Shown piece by piece: positions 15,964 to 23,636 of a DNA stretch of 64,000 nt. The translations under genes were made by a program, and so were the position numbers. The notes beneath the pieces are model-generated. The model worked only from the letters and a program-made list of their open reading frames with translations, was not told the origin of the DNA and ran no database searches. Numbering within the stretch: the first letter of the stretch is position 1; every line of letters starts with the position of its first letter. The DNA lies in NCBI RefSeq assembly GCF_030731085.1, contig NZ_JASNFN010000001.1:502906-566905 (forward strand). The letters run 5' to 3'. This stretch comes from Blastococcus carthaginiensis. GTDB lineage: Bacteria; Actinomycetota; Actinomycetes; Mycobacteriales; Geodermatophilaceae.

Positions 15964-16021
15964 TGATCAGGTGACCTGGTCGTCGGGGGTCCTGGCTCAG
16001 TGTCGACGGTGAGCCAGGACC
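15964..16021. repeat. Dispersed intergenic repeat A, copy 1 (after glmS)
   Basis: This 58-nt element matches 28301-28358 (after groEL) at 52 of 58 positions by hand alignment. It begins TGATCAGGTGACCTG and ends in a hairpin with arms GGTCCTGGCTCA (15988-15999) and TGAGCCAGGACC (16010-16021). A further partial arm, GGTGAGCCAGGAC, follows at 16028-16040. It probably acts as a terminator or REP-type element. Confidence 0.8.
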
Positions 16022-16053
16022 TGCTGCGGTGAGCCAGGACGGCGGGTAGACGG

Positions 16054-16059
16054 CAGACT
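16054..16059 (+). promoter_or_regulatory. Leaderless -10-like box of acpS
   Basis: CAGACT, 7 nt before GTG 16067. The same hexamer at the same distance precedes alr, and CAGACT also precedes GTG 47662 by 6 nt. Confidence 0.4.
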
Positions 16060-16066
16060 GGGCGGC

Positions 16067-16453
16067 GTGATTATCGGGGTGGGGATCGACGTCGTGCCGG
16101 TCGACCGCTTCGCGCGGTCGCTGACCCGGACGCCGGGGCTGCGCGATCGGCTGTTCACCCCCGACGAGCAACGCACCCCGTCGGGCGCCCCGCGGACCGG
16201 GGAGTCGCTGGCCGCGCGGTTCGCCGCCAAGGAGGCCCTCGCCAAGGCGCTGGGCGCCCCCGGTGACCTGCACTGGCACGACGCCGAGGTGACCGTCGGC
16301 GCCCACGGGCGGCCGCAGCTGGCCGTGCGCGGATCGGTGGCCGGGCGGGCCGCCCAGCTCGGCGTCACCTCGTGGCACGTCTCGCTGAGCCACGACGGCG
16401 GCATCGCCTCCGCGGTGGTCGTCGCGGAGGGCCTGACCCGGGAGGCGACATGA
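16067..16453 (+). CDS. acpS: Holo-[acyl-carrier-protein] synthase
   Basis: Transfers 4'-phosphopantetheine from CoA to acyl carrier proteins. The 128-residue product has G-V-G-I-D-V-V-P-V-D-R-F (Mg-binding Asp) and the catalytic F-A-A-K-E-A-L-A-K-A-L-G, with W-H-V-S-L-S-H-D-G near the end. It opens the long overlapping gene run; the stop overlaps the next ATG. Confidence 0.97.
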   Translation: MIIGVGIDVVPVDRFARSLTRTPGLRDRLFTPDEQRTPSGAPRTGESLAARFAAKEALAKALGAPGDLHWHDAEVTVGAHGRPQLAVRGSVAGRAAQLGVTSWHVSLSHDGGIASAVVVAEGLTREAT

Positions 16454-17916
16454 TCGAGCTGCACACGGCTGCCGAGGTCCGCGCGGCCGAGGCCCCGCTG
16501 CTGGCCGCCCTGCCCGACGGCGCGCTCATGCAGCGCGCGGCCGCCGGCCTGGCCACCGTGTGCCTGCGGCTGCTGGGCCGCCCGTACGGCGCCCGGGTCA
16601 CCGTCCTGGCGGGTGCGGGGAACAACGGGGGCGACGCGCTCTTCGCCGGCGCACGGCTCGCCGCCCGGGGGGCGCGCACGACCGCCATCCTGCTCGCACG
16701 CGACCGCGCCCACCCGGCGGCGCTCGCCGCCTTCCGCCGCGCCGGTGGCCGCACCGTCGAGGCGGCGGCGGCCGGACCGGTGCTCGACCGGTCGGACCTC
16801 GTGCTCGACGGGATCGTCGGCCTCGGCGGCTCCGGCGGGCTCCGCGAACCGGCCGCCGCGCTGGTCGATCGGGCCGCGGCGGGGCCGGCGCTGATGGTCG
16901 CCGTCGACCTGCCCAGCGGGGTGGACGCCGATACCGGTGCCATGGCCGGCGCCGCCTTCCCGGCGATGCACACGGTGACCTTCGGGGCGGTCAAGCCCGG
17001 TCTGGTCGTCGGGGCCGGCCGCGGCTCCGCCGGGCAGGTGCACCTGGTCGACATCGGGCTGGGGCCGCACCTGCCGGCGCCGTCGGCCCGGCAGCTGACC
17101 GACGCCGACGCCGCCGCCCGCCTGCCGCTCCCGGACGCCGACGACGACAAGTACTCGCAGGGGGTCGTCGGTGTCGTCGCCGGCTCGGCCACCTACCCGG
17201 GGGCCGGCGTCCTCTGCACCGGGGCGGCGCTGCGCACGCGGCCCGGGCTGGTGCGCTACGCCGGGACGGCCGCCGACGGGGTCCGGGCCGCGTGGCCGGA
17301 GGCGATCGTCACCGACGGCCGGCCGGGGGACGCCGGACGCGTGCAGGCGTGGGTGATCGGACCGGGTCTGGGCACCGGGGACGAGGCCCGCAGCGTGCTG
17401 GCCGAGGTGCTCGCCACCGACCTGCCCGTGCTCGTCGACGCCGACGGGTTGACCCTGCTGGCCGCCGAGCCGGAGCTGGTGCGCCGCCGGTCGGCTCCCA
17501 CCGTCCTCACCCCGCACGACCGGGAGTTCGCCCGCTTCGGCACCGAGCCCGGCGACGACCGGATCGGGGCCACCCGCCGGCTGGCCGCGGACCTGGGGGC
17601 CGTCGTCCTGCTGAAGGGCGACGCGACCGTGGTCGCCGACCCGGACGGCACCGCCTTCGTCAACGGCACCGGCACCCCGTGGCTGGCCACCGCCGGCACG
17701 GGGGACGTGCTCTCGGGGATCGCCGGTGCGCTGCTCGCCGCGGACCTGCCCGCGGTCGAGGCGGCGGCGGTGGCCGCGCACGTGCACGGCCGGGCCGGGC
17801 AGGTCGCCGCGGCGCACGGGCCGTTCATCGCCGGCGACGTCGTCCGACACCTGCCGGAGGCGGTCGCGCGGGTGCGCGGTACCCCGTCGGCCGGCCTGCC
17901 AGACTCGGGGGCGTGA
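16450..17916 (+). CDS. nnr: Bifunctional NAD(P)H-hydrate epimerase / ADP-dependent dehydratase
   Basis: Repairs hydrated NADH and NADPH. The N-terminal ~200 residues are the YjeF_N epimerase (A-G-A-G-N-N-G-G-D-A-L, D-L-P-S-G-V-D-A-D-T-G). The C-terminal ~280 residues are the carbohydrate-kinase-like dehydratase (V-L-T-P-H-D-R-E-F-A-R-F, G-T-G-T-P-W-L-A-T-A-G-T-G-D-V-L-S-G). The total of 488 aa matches the fused form. ATG 16450 overlaps the acpS stop; its own stop overlaps GTG of alr. Confidence 0.97.
   Translation: MIELHTAAEVRAAEAPLLAALPDGALMQRAAAGLATVCLRLLGRPYGARVTVLAGAGNNGGDALFAGARLAARGARTTAILLARDRAHPAALAAFRRAGGRTVEAAAAGPVLDRSDLVLDGIVGLGGSGGLREPAAALVDRAAAGPALMVAVDLPSGVDADTGAMAGAAFPAMHTVTFGAVKPGLVVGAGRGSAGQVHLVDIGLGPHLPAPSARQLTDADAAARLPLPDADDDKYSQGVVGVVAGSATYPGAGVLCTGAALRTRPGLVRYAGTAADGVRAAWPEAIVTDGRPGDAGRVQAWVIGPGLGTGDEARSVLAEVLATDLPVLVDADGLTLLAAEPELVRRRSAPTVLTPHDREFARFGTEPGDDRIGATRRLAADLGAVVLLKGDATVVADPDGTAFVNGTGTPWLATAGTGDVLSGIAGALLAADLPAVEAAAVAAHVHGRAGQVAAAHGPFIAGDVVRHLPEAVARVRGTPSAGLPDSGA
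17900..17905 (+). promoter_or_regulatory. Leaderless -10-like box of alr inside nnr
   Basis: CAGACT ends 7 nt before GTG 17913 and lies in the last codons of nnr. It could give alr an internal promoter in addition to operon read-through. Confidence 0.35.
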
Positions 17917-19049
17917 CGAACGGGACCGGTGCCGAGGTGGTCGTCGACCTCGACGCGATCGCGGCGAACACCGCGGCGCTGCGCGGACGGGTCGGCCGGC
18001 CGCTGATGGCGGTGGTGAAGGCCGACGGGTACGGGCACGGCCTGGTGCCCGCGGCGCGGGCTGCGCTCGCCGGCGGCGCCGACCAGCTCGGCGTCGCCGT
18101 CGTGAGCGAGGCGCTGGACCTGCGGGCCGCGGGCGTCACCGCGCCGGTGCTGGCCTGGCTGAACGGCCCGGGTGCGGACGTCGCCGCCGCGCTCGCCGCT
18201 GACGTCGAGGTGTCGGTCAACGCCACCTGGGGCCTGGCCGAGGTGGTGGCCGCGGCTCGCGCGACCGGCCGGTCCGCCCGGCTGCACCTGTTCGTCGACA
18301 CCGGGCTCTCCCGGGAAGGTGCCCCCGTCGCCGAGTGGCCCGCGCTCGTCGCCGCGGCGGTCCGGGCGGAGGCCGACGGGGATGTCGTGGTCACCGGGCT
18401 GTGGAGCCACCTCGCCTACGCCGACGCCCCGGACCACCCGACCATCGGCGCGCAGGTGCGGGTGTTCGAGGAGGCGGTCGCGGTCGCCCGGGCGGCCGGG
18501 CTCACCGACGCCCGCCGGCACCTGGCCAACTCGGCGGCGACGGTCGCGCTGCCCGGCACCTGGTACGACATGGTGCGCCCCGGCGTCGCCGTCTACGGGC
18601 TGGACCCGCTCGGCGGGGACGCCGCCGACCACGGGCTGCGGCCGGCGATGACGGTGCGCGCCCGCGTCGCGCTGACCAAGCGGGTCCCCGCCGGCGCGGG
18701 CGTCTCCTACGGCCACACCTACGCGACCGCGGCCGAGACCACGCTGGCCCTGGTGCCCGCCGGCTACGCCGACGGGGTGCCGCGGGCCGGGGGCAACACC
18801 GCGCCCGTCCTTGCGGCGGGGAAGCAGCGGACCATCGCCGGGCGGGTGTGCATGGACCAGTTCGTCCTCGACGTCGGGGACGACCCGGTCGCCGCCGGTG
18901 ACGAGGTGGTCCTCTGGGGGCCGGGGGACGCGGGGGAGCCCACCGCCCAGCAGTGGGCGGACGCCGTCGGCACCATCCACTACGAGCTGGTCACCCGGAT
19001 CGGCGGCCGGTTCGCCCGCCGCTACGTCGGGTCGGCGGGGGCGGTCTGA
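17913..19049 (+). CDS. alr: Alanine racemase
   Basis: PLP enzyme making D-alanine for peptidoglycan. The PLP lysine is in V-V-K-A-D-G-Y-G-H-G near residue 38, and the opposite-face catalytic Tyr is in A-G-V-S-Y-G-H-T-Y. R-V-C-M-D-Q-F and the C-terminal T-R-I-G-G-R-F-A-R-R are family-typical. Product 378 aa. GTG 17913 overlaps the nnr stop (GTGA), and the stop overlaps the ATG of the hydrolase. Confidence 0.98.
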   Translation: MTNGTGAEVVVDLDAIAANTAALRGRVGRPLMAVVKADGYGHGLVPAARAALAGGADQLGVAVVSEALDLRAAGVTAPVLAWLNGPGADVAAALAADVEVSVNATWGLAEVVAAARATGRSARLHLFVDTGLSREGAPVAEWPALVAAAVRAEADGDVVVTGLWSHLAYADAPDHPTIGAQVRVFEEAVAVARAAGLTDARRHLANSAATVALPGTWYDMVRPGVAVYGLDPLGGDAADHGLRPAMTVRARVALTKRVPAGAGVSYGHTYATAAETTLALVPAGYADGVPRAGGNTAPVLAAGKQRTIAGRVCMDQFVLDVGDDPVAAGDEVVLWGPGDAGEPTAQQWADAVGTIHYELVTRIGGRFARRYVGSAGAV

Positions 19050-20254
19050 TGGCCCGCAGGCGGCCGCAGCCGCCCCGGCGCGCGGCCGAGCACCCGAAGG
19101 GGCGCACCGCCGGTGTGGTCGGTGCCGTCGTCGGGCTGGCCGCCGCGGGCACCGCCGCCGGCGTCGCCCTCAGCCGCGTCGCGGCCCGCCGGGTGCGCGC
19201 CGCCGAGCTGGGCCCCGCGGCGGACGTGGCGACGGCGCTGGCCGAGAGCCGGCTGCGCCAGGTCGACCCCATGGGCGCCGGGGCGCGGCCGGCCGACCGC
19301 ACCGCGCTGGTGCAGGCCGACGACGGCGTGCTCCTCGCGGTCGAGGAGATCGGCCCCCGCGACGCGCCGCTGACCGTCGTCTTCGTGCACGGCTACACGC
19401 TGTCGATGGCGTCGTGGGCGTTTCAGCGCCGCACCCTCGGCGCGGAGCTCGCCACCGGGAACGGGCACCGCCCGCAGGCCCGCCTGGTCTTCTTCGACCA
19501 GCGGGGTCACGGCTCGTCCGGCCGCGGTGCACCGGAGCACTCCACCATCGACCAGCTGGCCCGCGACCTGCTCGCGGTCCTGGACGCCCGCGCGCCCCGG
19601 GGCCCGGTGGTCCTGGTGGGGCACTCGATGGGCGGCATGACGGTCATGGGGCTCGCAGCGCTGCGGCCCGAGCTGTTCGGCACGCGGGTGCGGGGTGCCG
19701 CGCTGCTCTCCACCTCCAGCGGGAACCTCGCCGACCTGAGCTTCGGGCTGCCCGAGATGCTCACCCGCGTGCGCGCCGCGGTGCTCCCGGTCGCCGCGTG
19801 GACCATGCGGCACCGGCCCTCGTTCGCCGAGCGCACCCGCCGGGTGGCGGCCGACCTGGTGTCGGCGGCGACCAAGGCGCTCTCGTTCGGCTCGTCCGAC
19901 GTGGACCCGGCCCTGGTGCGCTACGTCGACGCGATGATCGCGGGCACGCCGGTCGACGTCATCGCCGAGTTCTACCCGGCGCTGGCCGGCCTCGACGAGA
20001 CCGGCCGGCTGGAGCCGCTGCGCCGGGTCCCCACCCTCGTGCTGACGGGTGACCGGGACACGATGATCCCGCAGGAGCACAGCGAGCTCATCGTCGAGCG
20101 GCTCACGCAGACCGGGGAGAACGCCGTCGAGTACGTGGTCGTGCCCGGCGCCGGGCACATGGTGCTCCTGGAGCAGCCCGACGAGGTGAGCCGGGCGATC
20201 GCCGGACTGCTCCGCCGCGTGGCGGCCGGGGCGGACGTCGGCGCGACGAGCTGA
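19049..20254 (+). CDS. Alpha/beta-fold hydrolase with N-terminal membrane segment
   Basis: A 401-residue serine hydrolase. The nucleophile elbow is V-G-H-S-M-G-G-M; the catalytic Asp is likely in L-V-L-T-G-D-R-D-T-M, and the His in G-A-G-H-M-V-L-L-E. Residues ~27-50 are hydrophobic after a basic N-terminus (R-R-R-P-Q-P-P-R-R), consistent with a membrane anchor or signal segment. It sits between alr and the UDG gene, as in other Actinobacteria. The substrate is unknown. Confidence 0.88.
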   Translation: MARRRPQPPRRAAEHPKGRTAGVVGAVVGLAAAGTAAGVALSRVAARRVRAAELGPAADVATALAESRLRQVDPMGAGARPADRTALVQADDGVLLAVEEIGPRDAPLTVVFVHGYTLSMASWAFQRRTLGAELATGNGHRPQARLVFFDQRGHGSSGRGAPEHSTIDQLARDLLAVLDARAPRGPVVLVGHSMGGMTVMGLAALRPELFGTRVRGAALLSTSSGNLADLSFGLPEMLTRVRAAVLPVAAWTMRHRPSFAERTRRVAADLVSAATKALSFGSSDVDPALVRYVDAMIAGTPVDVIAEFYPALAGLDETGRLEPLRRVPTLVLTGDRDTMIPQEHSELIVERLTQTGENAVEYVVVPGAGHMVLLEQPDEVSRAIAGLLRRVAAGADVGATS

Positions 20255-20286
20255 CCCGGCCGCCCGGGCGGGTCCGCCGCCGCGGC

Positions 20287-20292
20287 TAGGGT
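20287..20292 (+). promoter_or_regulatory. Leaderless -10 box of the UDG gene
   Basis: TAGGGT followed by 6 nt and GTG 20299. Confidence 0.5.
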
Positions 20293-20298
20293 GCGGGG

Positions 20299-20937
20299 GT
20301 GGCCGCTCCCCGCCCGCCCCGGCTCGACGCCGCCGCCGACGAGGTGGCCCGCACCGCGGCGGCCTCGCCCGGCTGGGCGGCCCTCGCGGAGACCGCCCGC
20401 TCCTGCGTGGCCTGCCCCGAGCTGGCCGCGGCCCGGCAGCACGTGGTCGTCGGGGACGTGCCGCGCACCGGCCGTCCGCGCTTCGTGCTGGTGGGCGAGG
20501 CGCCCGGTGCGACCGAGGACGAGACCGGCCGGCCGTTCGTCGGGAAGTCGGGTGCGCTGCTGGACCAGCTCCTCGCCGAGGCCGGTCTCGACCGCGGGCA
20601 GGCGGCGGTGCTCAACGTGGTCAAGTGCCGGCCCCCCGGCAACCGCACCCCGAGGGCGCCGGAGGTGGCGCGGTGCAGCGGCTGGCTGCGCCGCCAGCTG
20701 GAGCTGCTCGGCAGCCCCGTCGTCGTCGCCCTGGGGCTCTCCTCGGCCAAGTGGTTCCTCGGCCCGCGCACCGTCCTGGCCGCCGTCCGCGGCCGCCCGC
20801 ACGAGGTCGACGGCCGCGCCGTCTGGGCGACCTACCACCCGTCGGCCGCTATCCGGTTCGGCCCGAACGGCGCCCCGCGCGCCGGGTTGCTCGCCGACCT
20901 GACCGCCGTCGCCGGCTCGCTGGAGGAGCACGCGTGA
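20299..20937 (+). CDS. Family-4 uracil-DNA glycosylase (Fe-S)
   Basis: Removes uracil from DNA. The 212-residue protein has the family-4 motifs G-E-A-P-G-A-T-E-D-E-T-G-R-P-F, N-V-V-K-C-R-P-P-G-N-R and T-Y-H-P-S-A-A-I-R. Four cysteines (S-C-V-A-C near residue 35, K-C-R-P-P, R-C-S-G-W) fit the 4Fe-4S ligand set. The K-R-R-I-H motif of UdgX is absent. The stop overlaps GTG of tsaE. Confidence 0.92.
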   Translation: MAAPRPPRLDAAADEVARTAAASPGWAALAETARSCVACPELAAARQHVVVGDVPRTGRPRFVLVGEAPGATEDETGRPFVGKSGALLDQLLAEAGLDRGQAAVLNVVKCRPPGNRTPRAPEVARCSGWLRRQLELLGSPVVVALGLSSAKWFLGPRTVLAAVRGRPHEVDGRAVWATYHPSAAIRFGPNGAPRAGLLADLTAVAGSLEEHA

Positions 20938-21386
20938 AGCGCGAGCACGTGCTGCCCGATCCGGCCGACACCCACGCCCTGGGCGAGGCGCTGGCGGCCC
21001 TCGCCCGCCCCGGTGACCTGCTGGTGCTGGTCGGCCCGCTCGGCGCGGGCAAGACCGCCCTCACCCAGGGCATCGGCGCGGGTCTCGGCGTCCGGGAGCC
21101 GGTCACCTCGCCCACGTTCGTCATCGCCCGGGTGCACCGCGGCGGCCGCATCCCGCTGGTGCACGTCGACGCCTACCGGCTCGGCGGGCACGCCGACGTC
21201 GACGATCTCGACCTCGATGCCTCGACCGACGAGTCGGTGACCGTCGTCGAGTGGGGGCAGGGGCTGGTCGAGCAGCTGGCCGACGAGCACCTGGAGGTGC
21301 GGCTGGACCGGCGCGACGACGACGTCCGCACGGCCCTGCTGGTGCCGCACGGTCCGGGGTGGGCCGCCCGGCTCGACGGGGGCTGA
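20934..21386 (+). CDS. tsaE: tRNA t6A biosynthesis ATPase TsaE
   Basis: P-loop ATPase that resets the TsaB-TsaD complex making N6-threonylcarbamoyladenosine at A37. Walker A is G-P-L-G-A-G-K-T; S-P-T-F-V-I-A-R-V-H and H-V-D-A-Y-R-L are conserved, and V-V-E-W-G-Q-G-L is the family W-G-x-G region. Product 150 aa. tsaB, rimI and tsaD follow within 2.3 kb, with two GNAT genes inserted between. Confidence 0.97.
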   Translation: MKREHVLPDPADTHALGEALAALARPGDLLVLVGPLGAGKTALTQGIGAGLGVREPVTSPTFVIARVHRGGRIPLVHVDAYRLGGHADVDDLDLDASTDESVTVVEWGQGLVEQLADEHLEVRLDRRDDDVRTALLVPHGPGWAARLDGG

Positions 21387-21415
21387 AACGGGCGGCGCCG
21401 CACCGGGGCGGGTGG

Positions 21416-21421
21416 CAGGAT
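21416..21421 (+). promoter_or_regulatory. Leaderless -10-like box of the first GNAT gene
   Basis: CAGGAT, 8 nt before GTG 21430. It supports GTG 21430 over the in-frame ATG-like position upstream at 21412. Confidence 0.35.
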
Positions 21422-21429
21422 CCGCGACC

Positions 21430-21876
21430 GTGACCCCTCCTGGCGCGCCGCCGGCGCCGTACCGCACGGTCGTGGCCGACGGGCTGCCCGAGCTGGACCA
21501 GCGGCTGTCGCGCGAGCTCGACGCGTTCAACGCCGCCGCGACCGACGGCGTGGCGCCGGCGCGGGAGCTGACCGTGCAGGTCCTCGACGCCTCGGGGGAG
21601 CTCGCCGCCGGCCTGAGCGGCTGGACGTGGGGTGTGGCCGCGGGCATCGGCATGACGTGGGTGCGCGAGGACTCCCGCGGCGACGGCCTGGGCGCCGGCC
21701 TGCTGGCGGGCTTCGAGGGCGAGGCGCGGGCACGCGGGTGCACCCACGTGTTCGTCACCTCGTTCACCTTCCAGGCGCCGGGCTTCTACGCGCGGCACGG
21801 CTACCGCGAGATCTTCCGGTGGGAGGGCGTGCCCACACCGGGCGCCGCCGACGTGCACCTCCGGAAGGAGCTGTGA
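21430..21876 (+). CDS. GNAT-family N-acetyltransferase
   Basis: Acetyltransferase of 148 residues with motif A of the GNAT fold: V-R-E-D-S-R-G-D-G-L-G-A-G-L-L near residue 78 (acetyl-CoA pyrophosphate loop). F-Y-A-R-H-G-Y-R-E-I-F near the C-terminus is motif B. The substrate is unknown. The stop overlaps GTG of the second GNAT gene. Confidence 0.85.
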   Translation: MTPPGAPPAPYRTVVADGLPELDQRLSRELDAFNAAATDGVAPARELTVQVLDASGELAAGLSGWTWGVAAGIGMTWVREDSRGDGLGAGLLAGFEGEARARGCTHVFVTSFTFQAPGFYARHGYREIFRWEGVPTPGAADVHLRKEL

Positions 21877-22406
21877 GCCCGGGCCTGCCCGTCGTGGAGC
21901 TGGTCGCGCTGGGCCCGGCGGCGTTACGCGCGCTCGCCGACGGCGACCTCGTCGCGGCCGAGGCGGCGGCGCCGGTGCTGCTGAGCCCGTACCTCGCCGG
22001 GCCGGAGTGCCGCTGGGTGTGGGGGGTCCGCGCCGAGCAGGTGGTCGCAGACCCGGCCAGCGCGCGGTGGATCACCCGGGTGGTGCGCGACCGCGGACGG
22101 GGCCTGACGGTGGGCCAGGCGGGCTTCCACGGGCCGCCCGATGCCGCCGGCATGGTCGAGGTCGGCTACTCCACCGACCCTCTGCACCGGCGGCAGGGGT
22201 ACGCCCGGGCGGCGCTGCGCGCCCTGCTGGCGTGGGCGGCCGAGGAACCGGCGGTCACCACCGTGCGCGCATCCGTGGCCCCGGCGAACACCGCCTCCCG
22301 GGACCTGGTGCTCGCCGAGGGCTTCGTCGCCGTGGGGGAGCAGGTCGACGAGGAGGACGGCCTGGAGATCGTCTACGAGGTCCCAGCCGGCGTTCGCCTA
22401 CGCTGA
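21873..22406 (+). CDS. GNAT-family N-acetyltransferase (RimJ/RimL-like)
   Basis: A 177-residue acetyltransferase. Its motif A is P-L-H-R-R-Q-G-Y-A-R-A-A-L-R-A-L, preceded by V-E-V-G-Y-S-T-D, and S-V-A-P-A-N-T-A-S-R-D-L-V-L-A-E-G-F is the typical RimJ/RimL block. GTG 21873 overlaps the previous stop (GTGA). It sits between tsaE and tsaB; no role in t6A synthesis is implied. Confidence 0.87.
   Translation: MSPGLPVVELVALGPAALRALADGDLVAAEAAAPVLLSPYLAGPECRWVWGVRAEQVVADPASARWITRVVRDRGRGLTVGQAGFHGPPDAAGMVEVGYSTDPLHRRQGYARAALRALLAWAAEEPAVTTVRASVAPANTASRDLVLAEGFVAVGEQVDEEDGLEIVYEVPAGVRLR
22399..22404 (+). promoter_or_regulatory. Leaderless -10 box of tsaB
   Basis: TACGCT, 8 nt before GTG 22413, lying in the last codons of the GNAT gene. 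Confidence 0.4.
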
Positions 22407-22412
22407 TCGGTC

Positions 22413-23045
22413 GTGCTGGTCCTCGCGCTCGACACCGCCACCCCGACGCTCGTCGCGGGGCTCGCGCGGTGGACCCCCGACGGCGGCGCCGAGGTGCTCG
22501 CCGAGCGCGCCGTCCCCTCGGGCACGAAGCACGCCGAGTTGCTCACCCCGGCGATCCAGGGTGCGGTCGCCGACGCGGGGCTCGCGCTGGGCGACGTCGA
22601 GGCCGTGGTCACCGGGCTGGGCCCCGGACCGTTCACCGGGCTGCGGGTGGGTGTGGTCACCGCCGCCGCGATCGCCGACGCCCGCGGGCTGCCGGTGGTC
22701 GGCGTCTGCTCCCTCGACGCGATCGGGAGCGGGGCGCGCACGGTGGTGACCGACGCCCGCCGCAAGGAGGTCTACTGGGCCGCCTACGACGACGCCGGCC
22801 GGCGGGTCGAGGGCCCGGGGGTGGTGCGGCCCGAGGAGTTCGGCCGGGGCGGCCCGTTCGTCGGCGACCCGGCGTTCGCCGAGCGGCTCGGTGGGGTGGT
22901 GACGCCGGCGGAGGTGACCACCGCGGGCCTGCTCCGCGCGGCCACCGCGCAGCTCGCCGACCCGGTAGGGGCACCGCTGGTGCCGCTGTACCTGCGCCGG
23001 CCCGACGCGGTGCCGCCGACGTCGGTCAAGGCCGTGACGCGGTGA
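22413..23045 (+). CDS. tsaB: tRNA t6A biosynthesis protein TsaB
   Basis: Non-catalytic ASKHA-fold partner of TsaD. The 210-residue protein has L-A-L-D-T-A-T-P, H-A-E-L-L-T-P, and G-L-G-P-G-P-F-T-G-L-R-V-G, the TsaB signature. D-A-R-R-K-E-V-Y-W follows at about residue 113. Its stop overlaps GTG of rimI (GTGA). Confidence 0.96.
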   Translation: MLVLALDTATPTLVAGLARWTPDGGAEVLAERAVPSGTKHAELLTPAIQGAVADAGLALGDVEAVVTGLGPGPFTGLRVGVVTAAAIADARGLPVVGVCSLDAIGSGARTVVTDARRKEVYWAAYDDAGRRVEGPGVVRPEEFGRGGPFVGDPAFAERLGGVVTPAEVTTAGLLRAATAQLADPVGAPLVPLYLRRPDAVPPTSVKAVTR

Positions 23046-23494
23046 GCCGGCTACGGCCGATGACGCTCGCCGACCTGCCCGCGGTCATGGGGCTGGAGGA
23101 GGAGCTCTTCGCCCCTGACACGTGGACGGCGGCGATGTACCGCGACGAGCTGGCCCGCCCCGACACCCGCCACTACCTGGTGGCCGAGGACGAGGCCGGG
23201 GTCGTCGGGTACGCCGGGCTGATCGCCTACGACGACGAGGCGCACGTGGCCACCATCGGGGTGACCGGCGCGCGGCAGGGGGAGGGCATCGGCGCCCGGC
23301 TGCTCGACGCGCTGCTCGCCGAGGCCGACCGGCGCGCGGTCCCGGTGGTGCTGCTGGAGGTGCGGGCGGACAACGAGACGGCGCAGGGGCTCTACCGCCG
23401 GCGCGGGTTCGCCGAGATCGGCCGGCGGCGCGGCTACTACCAACCGAGCGGCACGGACGCCGTGGTCATGAAGCGGGAGCGGACAGGGGCGTGA
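23042..23494 (+). CDS. rimI: Ribosomal protein S18 alanine N-acetyltransferase RimI
   Basis: N-terminal acetyltransferase for S18, encoded next to tsaBD in Actinobacteria. Acetyl-CoA loop G-A-R-Q-G-E-G-I-G-A-R-L-L; E-V-R-A-D-N-E-T-A-Q-G-L-Y-R-R-R-G-F-A is the RimI block. Product 150 aa. GTG 23042 overlaps the tsaB stop. The gap to tsaD carries repeated AGCGAGGAGCGGAGCG sequence. Confidence 0.94.
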   Translation: MSRLRPMTLADLPAVMGLEEELFAPDTWTAAMYRDELARPDTRHYLVAEDEAGVVGYAGLIAYDDEAHVATIGVTGARQGEGIGARLLDALLAEADRRAVPVVLLEVRADNETAQGLYRRRGFAEIGRRRGYYQPSGTDAVVMKRERTGA

Positions 23495-23603
23495 GCATCG
23501 CAGCGAGGCGGTCGTCGACAGTGAGTGAGCATCGCAGCGAGGAACGAGCGAGGAGCGGAGCGACCGCGGAGACGGCCTGGGCATGGGAGCGAGGAGCGGA
23601 GCG
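23493..23603. repeat. GC-rich direct repeats between rimI and tsaD
   Basis: GAGCATCGCAGCGAGG occurs at 23493-23508 and 23527-23542, and GAGCGAGGAGCGGAGCG at 23546-23562 and 23587-23603. The region is short-period, purine-rich and not part of a convincing reading frame. It separates rimI from the tsaD Shine-Dalgarno. Confidence 0.75.
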
Positions 23604-23636
23604 CCCCGCGGGAGCGACATGTGGCGGAGGGACGCC

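Noticed and set aside
23583..23636. Upstream ATG starts for tsaD (23583 and 23619).
   Set aside because: They lie within the purine-rich repeats or remove the GGAGGGA ribosome-binding site; GTG 23637 gives the family N-terminus and length.
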